The translations under genes were made by a program, and so were the position numbers. Positions 41,884 to 53,808 of a stretch of DNA of 64,000 bases are shown piece by piece; positions within the stretch are counted from its first letter, which is position 1, and each line of letters begins with the position of its first letter. A model generated the notes under the pieces. That model saw only the letters and a program-made list of their open reading frames with translations. It ran no database searches and was not told where the DNA came from. The DNA comes from Chrysomallon squamiferum (Eukaryota; Mollusca; Gastropoda; Neomphalida; Peltospiridae), in contig CM022665.1 in assembly GCA_012295275.1 (NCBI GenBank), forward strand, positions 31,614,957 to 31,678,956, in the 5' to 3' direction.

Positions 41884-42568
41884 TTAATGAATCTCAGAAC
41901 GTTTTATTTTTTAATAGTTTTCGTTTGCTGCAGTTATTAGAGTTTATAGTTAACTAATGATTTAATCTAATTAAGATAATTAACATAACTAGATTAACGA
42001 GTTTCGTCATTAAATATGAAAATCGGTTATTCGACTCACAGTATTATTTCAATGTTAATAGATATCTTCACAATGAACATTTTTTTCTAACGGAGCTGGA
42101 TTTTCACTTGCATGGATTTGTTCTGTATCGTGGCAGTTCATTTGTTATATAGTTTTATTATTTATTTTGTCAACAGTTAGCACAAAAGGGCTTTGCTGCC
42201 TCCCATAATTTAGTGTCTCTAGTGAGCACCACACACACACACACACACTGTGAAACTCGCACAAGTATTTTATGGAAGAGATAGCTGGTAATATGACTTA
42301 CAGTTGCCGCAGTCTTCAAAACAACCGCACAGTCCTGTGCTCCAGGGTCGTAGTGGATGAGGATGCATCGGGTTGTAATAGTGAGATGTTGGCTGATTTA
42401 CTATCACAGTTGTGTTCTGCTATTGTAAAACATAATTAAATACACAATACATGATAATCAGTTATAGTAATAACACACTTCAAAACTTTACTGAGCGTTA
42501 CAAAATCAGCATACTTCTCGAGCTATTATATGTTGGGTATACTCAGAATTAAATATATATATACATAC

Positions 42569-42649
<81 letters not shown>

Positions 42650-43001
42650 AACGCAAAGAGTTATAAAATTTGGGTAATATTCAGCAAAATTGATAACCTA
42701 TGTAAGTTTTTAAAATCCGAATTACCTTTAATTTAAAATTCGTTAATGTTAATAATTAAAATAATTTTTTAGTCTGATTTTTTTTAAACATTTTAATTTT
42801 ATTTTTCTGTTTCAGTTATTTTATTTTTATTTTTTATTTTTTAGTCAAAATATATTTAAATCCAGCTACACATATTTAGAATTAATGTGAGCAAAAATAT
42901 ATTTAAAAAATAAGAAAATTCCATATCATTTTATTCACTTGCAAAAAATAAAATAATGATAAATAACTGACGACGATTTTAATATCAACAACAACAAGAA
43001 T

Positions 43002-43040
<39 letters not shown>

Positions 43041-44384
43041 AATAATAATAATAATAATAATAATACAATCAAAACCATACGAACCAAAAAAAAAAAAAAT
43101 TGATATTCGTATGTATGTATGTATGTATATGAAAGTGTGTATCTTTGTGTATATTTGAGTATGCATGCATCTATGTTAGTATGGATATATGTGTGTATAT
43201 GTTTTTATGTATTTTATATGTTTATGTATGTATGTATGTGTGTGTATGTGTGTATATATGAGTCTGTGGGGGTGTATGCATGTTTGTATTACATATTTAT
43301 ATATATAATTTTGTATGTATGTATGTATGTTATCTATGTATGTATGTATGTATATGAGTGTGTATATATGTGTGTGTGGGTATGCAAGTATGTTTGTATG
43401 ACTGTATGTATGTATTACGTATATATATATATATATATATAGATATTGAATGTGTCTATCTATGTATGTCGATATATTTGTGTTCTGCTGTAGGTTTACG
43501 TGGATAAAAATCGTGCTTGTTTAGACGTGCTGGTAAAAAGCAAAACAAAAAAAACATACACACACAATCCATAATAACGAAGGTGTACTGTTAAGAAATA
43601 AATTTAGATTCTTTTATACAGAGACCTTTGTCACTCTAGGGTTTTAGTATGATAGAAATATTTAATATTAATGCGTATAGAAAGGTTTATTCATAAAGAA
43701 CAATTTATAGTAACTACCACCAATAAATAAGTAGTAAAAAAAAAAAAAAAGAGATCCATGCAAAACAAATCTAATTGCTTTGTAGTTTTAATGAAAATGT
43801 AATTGAATTTTTATACTGAATTAAATGGAAATTAATACCAAGTTGAATAACGTTTCCACAGTTCATCGATATTAATTAAAGAATATTTACCTAAATTTTG
43901 TTTATCTGTAATATGTAACATTAGAAATTACTAGTCTTTCTGATATTTATATATTGCTATCAATATTTACTTTTTTATTTTATTTTTTACTTATAATTTT
44001 TATTTTTTATTTATTTTTTTTATGACTTTTTATAACAGTTGGACCAGTTACAGGATTTAATAAAAATCAATTACAGGATTTAATAACAGTTGAAACAATT
44101 ACAAGATTTAATAACAGTTGGACCAGTTACAGGATTTAAAACAGTTGGACAGTTACAGGATTTTAATAACAGTTAAACTAAAAAGCAAATGAAACTCTTT
44201 CTTTTAATATGTCTGTATCAACGGCATCTGAGTAATTTTATTTTTCAGGTGACATTTGAACTGACAGTTTCAGTGTTTGTAAGTGCTATACCTGGGCAGG
44301 CTGGGCGAATCCGGAAGGGTTCTGGACATAACCTCCCTGGACCATCTGCTGACCAGACATCGGCGTTGGCGACACTTGAGACAT
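40927..44384 (-). CDS. PLAC8 (cornifelin/onzin) family protein, 4 coding exons, 158 aa
   Basis: Coding exons 44384-44292, 42416-42302, 41770-41631 and 41055-40927 join exactly in frame. The N-terminal third is Pro/Gln/Ser-rich and low complexity (MSQVSPTPMSGQQMVQGGYV...). The PLAC8 domain starts at WSTGLCGCFEDCGNCLFASF and continues with CPLCYSC, then RAHIRGVHSIEGSICNDCCV, and ends CGMCALCQVGRELDNI. The conserved Cys clusters and the R.k.R....GS.C.DC core are those of the family. Vertebrate members are linked to growth, differentiation and lysosome functions, and plant and fungal members to organ size and metal handling; the role here is unknown. An acceptor directly before the ATG (exon start 44394) shows a 5' untranslated exon, which I place at about 48003-48055 beside a TATA box. 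A broken paralogue lies upstream in the same orientation. Confidence 0.94.
42552..42648. repeat. (TA)n(CA)n microsatellite upstream of PLAC8 exon 2
   Basis: An AT-rich TA stretch runs into about 67 bp of perfect CA repeats. It lies in PLAC8 intron 1, 130 bp beyond the exon 2 acceptor. Confidence 0.95.
43105..43441. repeat. Imperfect (ATGT)n tract
   Basis: About 330 bp of ATGT/GTGT/TATG variants with interspersed TG and TA. It opens a long Tyr/Cys/Val-rich frame on + that is not a gene. A neighbouring (AAC)n(AAT)n tract lies at about 42988-43064. Confidence 0.92.
44034..44174. repeat. ~28-bp minisatellite in PLAC8 intron 1
   Basis: Five imperfect head-to-tail units resembling 'taacagttggaccagttacaggattt', about 120 bp from PLAC8 coding exon 1. 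Units vary by short deletions and single-base changes. Confidence 0.92.
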
Positions 44385-45419
44385 TGTGCATGCACTGGAA
44401 AATCACCTAGAAATTATAGTAGAGACTGATCGTCAGAATACAGGAATGGAACTAATAAAAATTAGTAAATATTTATCTCTCCTTCAAATCAACAATATTA
44501 TAATAGTCATTAATAACATCTAATTGTTAAAATAGTTGACGATTAGATTTACTTCCTCGTAACATCATTATAGTTATTCTCATACTATTAATAGTAATAA
44601 TAATAATAATATACTGTTGCAGTTGTTGTTTTAGAAGTAGTAGGAACAGCAGCAAAGTAATGATGTCATGTAATATTAACGGTAAAAATAACCTGACTTG
44701 CTTTTAATATGAGAAAGTGACATGTAACTGAAAATAATTCTAAATAATAATAATAATAATAATAATCATAATTAAAAAGATCTCGTGTTAAACGAATAAA
44801 TAATGTATTCATCCTTAGCAAAATATTTAAAAAACAAACAAAGACTGAATAATTATTATAATTGTTACACTGGCCTTACACATCCGAGTAAATAGTAATT
44901 TATAATTCAAAAGAATACAACATACATTATTTTTTCACGAGAAGAAAATAAAAATAGTTTTTATTATTCGATGATATTCGCCACGAACAAGGCGCCATTA
45001 AGCATTATGAAGACTTTTCCACATTTAAAACACATTATCTTTGTCAATATCAAGAAAAATGAACGACCATAGTCGCGCATTACTGAGCTGGAACCCTGTG
45101 TATTTTTAAACTTGTTTACTGAACTGGCGCAGTGAATAGATTTCACATTACAAATAGTCAACTGAATTTCAGTAAATGATTGCCAACAATAAAAAAAGTT
45201 ATAGAAAAAGCCAGTAACAATAGGATTACCTGTAGTTATAGGAACAGACAGTATGTAAACAAAACACAAAAATGACAGTGACAGTATTCTCATAAACTGT
45301 AGGACAAAATTAATGAATGAATAAATTATTTGTTTAACAAAGTCTCATTTAGTTTTATTTTAAGGTATTTTTTAGAGGCAATGGTGGTATTGTTTGAAGC
45401 ATGTGAAATTCCAGTGATA

Positions 45420-45457
<38 letters not shown>

Positions 45458-45610
45458 ACATAAATAAATAATAGCTACAATTTGATATGATTATATGTAT
45501 ATATTCTAAACTAAAACTGGAAAGAAATGTTACATTAAATAAGGCGAATTCCTTCCAAAAGAAAACTTAATAAAAATGGATTTTGTCTTCTCTCCTTTTT
45601 ATTTATTGCA

Positions 45611-45668
<58 letters not shown>

Positions 45669-45826
45669 AAACCAGTAGATCATTTCAGATGTTTACATAA
45701 AGTCTTATATTACTTGGGGGCCTTTTATAATATACAAGTCAATGTTTGTCAGATAATTTGTGCACATATAGGTACGTGTCAGAACAGGTACATGATCTAT
45801 GACATTTAATTTGCACATGTAAACTA

Positions 45827-45864
<38 letters not shown>

Positions 45865-47075
45865 ACATACATACTTGCATGCATGTGTAAATACATATAT
45901 TAATATATGCATACATATGTACATACCAACATATATAAATACATACATATGTGCAGGTACATATTTTCTAAAGAGTATTTAATGATACCCAGCATTAAAA
46001 AACACTGGCTATCTGAGTTTAAAAATATACTAACTGTCAAAACCTTTAGATGCCGCAATACTAAAGGTATATAAGGCGATATTGCTTTTGTTTTTCGTTT
46101 TTGCTGTAAAGATAGTATCTCATAGAAAAAACTACTTATAATCAATCTTTAAACTAATAAATGTCGTCTGTCAGCTGTTAAATCGCACAACTATATAATC
46201 TTAACGAATAATGAATAAAAGTTAAGTCGCATACGCACACACAAGAACACGCGCATTAATGTACGTATGTATGTCAGCTATATAAATAAAAGATGTAGCC
46301 GACTATCAAAGGATAGATTATTATTATGCTGTTGTTCTTTTTTGTTGTTGTTTTTATTTTTATTTTGTTTGGGTATATTGTAATATAACATTTTTATAAA
46401 CTTCTAGTATATCAAAAGAAAACCCATAGAAATAGATAATTAATTTTTTTATACTCTCTATATGTATTTAATTATTTTGATTATATATATGATTTATTTA
46501 TTTGTCTATCTACCTTTTGTCCGTCTGTCTATCTATTTATCTATCTATAAATCTAACTGTATATCGATCTACCTACCTACCTATTTATTCATCGGCACTT
46601 TCATGCATAATTGAATGTGTTGACATACTGACATGGTAACTTAAAACATCACAAACGCTGATCAATACCTGACTGACTTCAGCGAGGTTTCGCAATATAA
46701 TAACTAAACCAAACCAGTTTCAGGACGAAAACAAGGTCACAAATGATCAAATGTATTTTCTGTTCCAGGAAAAACTTGTTTTGACAACCACCATTGCCAA
46801 GCATTACTTAAATTATACTGACAAAAGATATTTATGTATTTTTTATATATATATTTATATATACATTTAAAAATATGCTAAGAATATGTAAGTCATATAT
46901 TATGATATTGTGAAGCACCTTTGTCGACATCCTTGACGACGGTTTGTTATAAATAAGCCACCTAGTTAAATACAATTAGGACACAAACATACACAGGTTA
47001 ATACGTATATTATACAGACAGACAGACAAACAGACCAGAGATGTCGCTGAATGCCACAAATTTGTTCTTTTGGGG

Positions 47076-47150
47076 GCGATATCAATAGCTCAGATGTAAA
47101 GTTGTTTGCTCGGCAGTATCACAGGTTCAGTTCCCACTGCAGAACTCCAG
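47076..47150 (+). repeat. tRNA-derived SINE head, copy 1
   Basis: It contains an A-box-like ATAGCTCAGATGTAAAG and a B-box-like GGTTCAGTTCC about 35 bases later, the spacing of a tRNA-type polymerase III promoter. It does not fold into a clean tRNA as read, so a SINE head or tRNA relic is more likely than a functional tRNA. Confidence 0.6.
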
Positions 47151-47229
47151 TCTCTTACATTACTAGCAACAACTTACTGCTTTTAAAACTCGATAATAAA
47201 TCAGTATTTCATTTTAAAACAACAACTAA

Positions 47230-47262
<33 letters not shown>

Positions 47263-47635
47263 TAAAAAATAATAATAACAATAACACTGTTGAATAAAAT
47301 GGCTTTGAACCTTGCTGATGTGAACAAGACAGATGTGTTTGGTCGAACCTTCTATAAAGCCCACCTTTACTTAACAACCATTCATCTATACTGGGCATTT
47401 CATACAGTACATTACGTATACAAATACGTCTATTGTAATATAAATGTAAATTCAACCTGCTAATAAATTTGATTCTTCTTAAATTCTTTGTAAAGCATCC
47501 ATGTATAAATGTTACAGGAGAAAGCCTAATAAGTTAAAAATGTGTAGAAAACAATAACATATATTTCAGTCAGTAAAATATTTTATGCATGCGATGTTTT
47601 ACGAACGCAGATGTCATAATAACGTAACATTTTAA

Positions 47636-47695
47636 CGGATGCTACAGCGGGGATTGAACCTGTGCTACAGCCGAGCACGGGACATTGTAATCTGA
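47636..47695 (-). repeat. tRNA-derived SINE head, copy 2 (inverted)
   Basis: Read on the minus strand it carries TGCTCGGCTGTAGCACAGGT and the B-box-like GGTTCAATCCCCGC. This is close to copy 1 (TGCTCGGCAGTATCACAGGT, then TCAGTTCCC). The two copies lie about 500 bp apart in opposite orientation. Confidence 0.6.
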
Positions 47696-48002
47696 ATTAT
47701 AATATTTGCGGTTGATGAATGTGTCATTTGTCGTTGTGACATTTGTGGTTGTGACATTAGTGTTTGAGAACTTTGTCGGCAGGTTATTTGTGTGCAAAAT
47801 TACTTTCATCAGACTTGCGATATCAGAGGGTGCCAGTGCGTTCCCGAATATTTTCTATGTGCAGACGTACATATGACTGAGAGTATTCAAATCCTAAAAC
47901 ACATAATACCTACCTACCTGTATATATACATACATACTACATGTATGAGCACATATAAAGATACATAAATACATATATACCTATATATAAGTATTTACTT
48001 AC

Positions 48003-48055
48003 CTCAGTCGTCTTCTTCAAAGAAGCAAGGACCAATCTCGAACGACGTTTCTGTC
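48003..48055 (-). other. Probable 5' untranslated exon of the PLAC8 gene
   Basis: The minus strand reads ...GAAGAAGACGACTGAG followed by a strong gtaagta donor at 48002, downstream of a TATA box at 48081-48087. With the acceptor at 44395 it would splice a short leader onto the ATG exon. The right-hand end is estimated from the TATA spacing. Confidence 0.6.
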
Positions 48056-48080
48056 TAAATAAAACCGGCCGTCTTCAGCC

Positions 48081-48087
48081 TTTTATA
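48081..48087 (-). promoter_or_regulatory. TATA box of the PLAC8 gene
   Basis: TATAAAA in ATCTATAAAAGGCTGAAG on the minus strand, a strong metazoan TATA context. About 30 bases downstream is the start of the inferred leader exon ending at the gtaagta donor. Confidence 0.65.
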
Positions 48088-48974
48088 GATATGCTGATTT
48101 TGCGGGTGCGGACAAAGAACTATGACGTTTGGTATTCACCACACATTCAATACAGAATGGCTGTTCCCTGTATATTAACAAGTACACAATCTTTTTTTAT
48201 AATACCAAGTAAATGTGCAAGACGAATCCGAAAATGGTCTAAACATGAATAATTATTAGTTTTCTTAGACAATGGTAACCAGTTATATATCCTGGATTAT
48301 TATTATTTTTTTTTTTTTTTTTTTTTTGATTTCTAAGTAATTACAGAAGTAAAAATAGTTCAGCAGTTGTTTCGTTCGTTCAGAATGTGTTTGTTTTTTT
48401 AAATGTTGACATACATGTTTATACGTATATTTTTTCTGTAAGTTTGCATATAATAAGAATAATAACAATAATAATAGTAATAGCAATAAGAATAAGAATA
48501 ATAATCACATAAATAACCACAACAACAATAAATAAATAAAACTAGTAAAAAATAAATAACCAACTCACTTAAATGCTCATAATAATAAATTCTGTACAAA
48601 CAACAAAGATTTAATAGAAAAACAATAAACATCACGTCTTGTACATATAAAACTGTTCTGTTATTATTGGTTTTGCTTCTGCTTAGAATAAATTGTGGTT
48701 AACATTTTTTTTTTTAATGTTTCCTCGAGAATGAATCCAGATATTCTAAATATGTATTGCGTTATAAACACGAAATACGAAATAAGATAATAATAAATAA
48801 ATAAATAAATAAATAAATAATGCATATATAAATCTTTTAGTCACGAAAGTCTTCATTCATATTTCTGCAGCTCACGAGCAGTTTAGTCACGTGATAATTT
48901 CCTTCAGTGAACAAATAACAGTTAGAGAACTAATAAAGAGAAGGGGTGGACGGTTGTTTTTGATGAATATTTGT

Positions 48975-49142
48975 TTATGCGGTAAGAGTGCGTGGGTCTC
49001 CCTTTAGGATGTTGTCCAGCTCCCGTCCCATTTGACACAGGGCACACGGGGCGCAGTCAGTACATATACTGCCCTAGAATAAACAGTAAAATAAAAAATC
49101 ATTGTTTTTATTTATTTATTTGTTAAATTCTTTCTTCTTCTT

Positions 49143-49179
<37 letters not shown>

Positions 49180-50754
49180 GTTTATTTTTATAAAATATTA
49201 TATCATGTCAAATGTAGTATAGTAGTACTGACAGCAGCAGAAACAGCAGAAGTAGCAGGAGAAGTAGCAGTAGAATAAGATTTATTATTATTATTAGTTG
49301 TAGTAATAATCGCAGTACTAGTAGAAGTAGTATTAGTAGTAGTAGTAGTATTGGTTGTAGAGTAGTAGTAGTAGTAGTAGTACAGAATTATACAAAGCCT
49401 AGATAAGAAAGTGGATAACAGATGGACAACTAATTATAGATGGATGAATGGAAACATGATGAATTGTAGGATATGTAGACAGACAGAAAAGGACAGAAAG
49501 ACAGTGTAAAGGAGGAACTATGCCTACACAACAGAACAAAGAAAACGAAAAATAAAAATGAAAATCATAGTCTACGTCAATAGAATGAACGCCTCTTATG
49601 CGTGCTCTAAAGATTGTGTGCTCTAAAGATTGGAACACGAAGTGGTCCCCATCATCCGTCTCCCTTGTTTTCCGGACAAAACACAGGTATAACAGAAAGG
49701 ACAAAGTAAGGCGAAGATACCTAGAAAAGAAAATATCCTAAATGAGTTATTTTGCTATTGGTATTGTGATATGTTGTAAATATCGTCTTCGTGTTCATGT
49801 ATTTTCTCAGTGGACAATACCTCTAACACCTAAAAAGCCATTACTGCACTAATTTCCTGGTCCAGCTAAAATATCAAAGACCACTTTCCTGCCTTTAAAT
49901 GATTAAAAAAAACAAAAACACAAAGAAAGGAAACAGATTTTAATGCGCAATAACCTAATTTGGTGGTGGTGGTGGTGGTGGTGGTGGTGTGTGTGTGTGT
50001 GTGTGTGCGTGCGCGCGCGTGTGTGTAATATTTGGTAAACAATATTTGGTAAACTATATTTCTTTATTAAGAACTAAGTCTGATAATAAAAACAAATCTG
50101 TTGAAAATGTATGAAGACTGATATCATTTATTCATTTAATTAAGATTTAAATACACTGTCGACCGGGTAAATGCACTGGTGGAAGCAATTCACTGCGACC
50201 ATAGAAATGACTATTTGTATACGTACTATCACTAAAGTTTTCGAAACAACCACACAATCCAGTACTCCGCTGTCTCAGTTAACAATAACAAATGTGTCCG
50301 GTGTGTCTGTGGTGCCTGCAATCAAATAACCGATGATTTAAATTTAGTCAAGACGTTTTAAGCACATTATGACTCGATTGTTAAATGTGATATCAAATCC
50401 ACACATCATAATTCCAACTGTTTTCTTACGTGTGTTGTCCATATGCACATCATTGCCTGTAATATAATGCTACCTCTTTTATTTCTTCTGGATGAAGCAA
50501 AACCAAGTATTTTTTTTTAAATATATTTAAATTGTTGTGTTTTGATGACAAATAGTAACGGTTAAAATATATGTATATTGATTGTGATATCGAAAACGGG
50601 TTTAGGTAAATAATCATTGACTACGTGTTTTCAAGTATTGATCTGAAATGTATTAATGGATTCAAAGCATTCAGTATCTGAACACAACAGGAACAAAAGG
50701 ACGCGAGAATAGAAAAACAATACTTACAGGTTGTTCTGGCTGAACTTTGGCCAT
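48975..50754 (-). pseudogene. Broken PLAC8-family paralogue
   Basis: The four-exon architecture of the intact neighbour is kept: 50754-50728 (MAKVQPEQP), 50315-50227, 49720-49576 and 49073-48975. Splice sites survive, but the frame does not. Exon 2 is 89 bp instead of 115; FVIVN runs into a stop while RSTGLCGCFENFSD lies in another frame. Exon 3 is 145 bp instead of 140: ALLCPFCYTC is in one frame and RARIRGVHSID in another. It includes a 16-bp tandem duplication (gtgctctaaagattg repeated, near 49597-49628) and an in-frame stop. Exon 4 keeps GSICTDC and CALCQMGRELDNIL but has lost the residues corresponding to CVATFCGM. A recent tandem duplicate that has decayed is the simplest reading. Confidence 0.87.
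49970..50027. repeat. (GGT)n(GT)n(GC)n compound microsatellite
   Basis: GGT repeats pass into GT and a short GC/GT alternation. It lies within intron 2 of the PLAC8 pseudogene. A (TAG)n-type tract lies at about 49240-49382 in the next intron. Confidence 0.93.
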
Positions 50755-50974
50755 TGTACAACGTCGTTTCTCACTTTTTCAGGAAAAAAAACAAAAAAAA
50801 CAATTAAAATATTCTCAAAATGAAAGAAATATTAGAAAAACTGACTTCAGCTCTTATGAATATTTGTTTCAACTTTTTATAATTTAAGACTGTAAATGGT
50901 CAAACATAAAGGACAGTCTTTTTCTCGTCTTCTTTCTTTCTTTTTTAATTAGATTAATGAAATATGAAAGAGGA

Positions 50975-51114
50975 AACACTCTACCGCCATTCCACAGGAT
51001 ACTCATCTATATCGGCTGCCAGCACCCGGGACAAGGCATGTATTGTACCGCCTAATAAGTGGAAGTTAGCCCTCCCGGAGTCCCTTCCACCAGCCCAGTA
51101 GTGAACACCTTAAT

Positions 51115-51143
<29 letters not shown>
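50975..51143 (+). mobile_element. Probable A-tailed retroposon 3' end
   Basis: A stretch visibly richer in G+C than its surroundings (AGCCCTCCCGGAGTCCCTTC, AGCACCCGGGACAAGGC) ends in about 25 A residues (51119-51143), the pattern of a LINE or SINE 3' end. Neither a reverse transcriptase nor a pol III promoter is visible, so the type is not assigned. Confidence 0.45.
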
Positions 51144-51145
<2 letters not shown>

Positions 51146-53730
51146 GTATTTAAAGAAAATTATTGATGTGATCAAAGTAAAATGCATTTAATGCTGTTGT
51201 CATAAACTGATAAAAAGATAAAATAATTTTTGTACTGTTCCACTGATATTTCATTAATACAAAGAAGAAATTTTGCATTATTACAATGACGTACAACATC
51301 AAAATCTTTTTTAACTAGTAGAATGGAAGGGAGAATTTCTCTGTGATGGGGAATGTTATTTTATTTATTTAATTTTGCGCCCGGTCAGCCGCTTCTTTGC
51401 CCCACCCTTCGCTATGCCACTGCTCATGGATTAGCTTAAAAAATGTACGACATACATCTTTGCGGAAATGGTAAAGCATGAACAAAGGCCTTTGATAAAC
51501 CAGTCCAGTTAAAACTTAACAAACGCACTGCGCGCCTAGGCAGGATCGATACTTTAACCTTCTGAATCCAGAGTTCCTGAGTTGCAAAACCCCATAAAAA
51601 AAAATGACTCGCCTTAATTATAAAAGATCCCAGATGATGTAAATATTTCTTCCGAATTCCTGTAAATTTCTTTTTATAAAAGATGTTAAAATATTATCTT
51701 TGTTCATAATTTTATATATATATATATATATTAAACTTTTAGCACAGAATAATACTAAACGAATTTCGTCTGAAGTAATAATGTAAAAACTCGCTTGCTC
51801 CACTAAAGGGTCAGTTTATCGTATATCTCACTGTGCTATTTTACATCAGTATTTTTTTTTTTTCTTTCATGTAATAAAACAAATTATTTGAAGTTAAAAA
51901 CAAATTAAGGTTTATTTTTAAAAACAGTTTTCGTATCCATTGGCTTAATTTCTGTAAAATATATAAATAACTAAAGAGAGATAATTATTAATTAGCAAAT
52001 ACACTTACATAATGTTTTTTTTTTTTTTTTTTTTAAATAAGATAAAATATAAAATAAAAAACAAATAAAATAAATAAATCAAATGAAATTTTAATTTGTT
52101 TTATCGCATGTTGAAAGAATTCAGATTCACAAATTATTATAAACAAAAAGACCGCTAATCATTTTTGTATATCTTTTTCTTGTTCTTCGTACAGGGGGTA
52201 AAATCTGATATGATTTTGATAAAACGGTAAACATCTTCTTGTCTGCATAACCTAGTCGACAAGTACTTTGTTACTATGGTGTGATATACAATTTTGAGAG
52301 TAATCAACAAGTTATATTTACAAAGACGTCTTAAATTTCGGTTAACTATTCTTTCTTTTTTTTTCTTTTTTTCCTCCTTGTACTTATGATAGATCAAGTC
52401 TTAAATCAAATAAAGAAAAATCAAAATTTATGTTTGGAAAAGAATTTCACGTGTATCAAACAAAGTCTTTTCTTTTCGCTGATGTTTTTTTGTTTATTTT
52501 TTGCTTTCTGTTGTTATGTGCATTGTTAACATCGAATTGTTATGTTTATTTTTCTTATTCTCATAAAATTTTGTAGTCACATTTATTGCGTAAGATATAT
52601 ATGACCATACTGATTTATTAACAGAATACACATACCTGACCTTTATGTATTTTACACTTATTTATGATCTCATTCTGAATTCATTTCTTATTACTGAATA
52701 TTTATTTATTTAATATTAGTTATTTATTTTAACCTTATCGTTATTATTATTATTACTGTTGTTGTTGTTGTTGTTGTTATTATTGTTGCTGGTGATGGTG
52801 TTGGTGTTGGTGGTATATAATTTAGATTATTTCTGTGGATTTTCTGATTACTTTTCTGTCACTGTTCGAGTATTTCCCTTCACTAAAAGTGTGCGTGAAC
52901 ACACACAAATAGTCACTCAAACGTAATATTTCTTTTATTTCTAGATTGCTCTGATCAGCTTTCAAAAATCAAAACTTCAGACATTATTTGTTTAAATTTC
53001 AGGATATATATATATATATATACTATAATTACAGTACTCTTATAAGTTTCCCTCGCAATAAATAATCATCTTCACAACCTTGCTGATAAACAGTAATATT
53101 ATTTATAACATTTCGTTTCAATATGTACTGTTACCCTTTATAAGAGCATAAACTATTTGTATTACGTTAAATACATTACAAGACATGCATATATTTTGAT
53201 ATTCTTTTAAAAATTGAGACTGGAAAAGTTTCACTTATTAAAATCAAACGTTTTTAACATACAGTTCTTTGACCTGTTCTCCTTGGGGGTGGGGGTAAAA
53301 ACGTGAAATCTATGACTCGGAGATGATAAACAATCGATCATTCTGGCTTCATGCGGACAAAGAGTATTACGGGTATACTGTTGCCTTGGAAGTGTAACCT
53401 ATTTTCATGTGCAAATAACTGACTACGTGACAATTTGCATATTGATCAGCAATTCTTGGTAAAGATGTTCAATAAATCGATATCTCATGTCTTTTCTCTT
53501 TCTAGTTTCATTTTCTAAAACATCGTTGTTTATTGATTAATTTACCTATTATTATTATTATTATTAAAATTAGTAGTAGTAGTAATAATAATAATGGTAA
53601 TAGTAGTAGCAGCAGCAGTTGTAGTATCAGTAATAGCTAGCGTGTAGTTTTTCTGCTGGCCGTTTTAGATTATTATTATTATTATTATTATTAATTGTCG
53701 ATAATACTCCGTTTTATGTTTTATATGTAC

Positions 53731-53734
<4 letters not shown>

Positions 53735-53805
<71 letters not shown>
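53735..53805. repeat. (GA)n microsatellite
   Basis: A perfect GA run of about 70 bp, preceded at about 53669-53692 by a (TTA)n tract. Confidence 0.97.

Positions 53806-53808
<3 letters not shown>

Larger units (their letters stand above)
44395..48002. other. PLAC8 leader intron (3.6 kb); repeats and SINE-like pieces
   Basis: An intron between the inferred untranslated first exon and the ATG exon. It holds poly-A at 45424-45454, (TTA)n at 45612-45666, (GT)n at about 45829-45862 and (CTAT)n-type sequence at 46490-46585. It also holds two tRNA-like SINE fragments (separate entries). No coding block is seen. Confidence 0.7.

Noticed and set aside
47076-47150. Functional tRNA gene
   Set aside because: A- and B-box-like sequences are present, but I could not form the acceptor and anticodon arms, and a similar inverted copy nearby points to a SINE.
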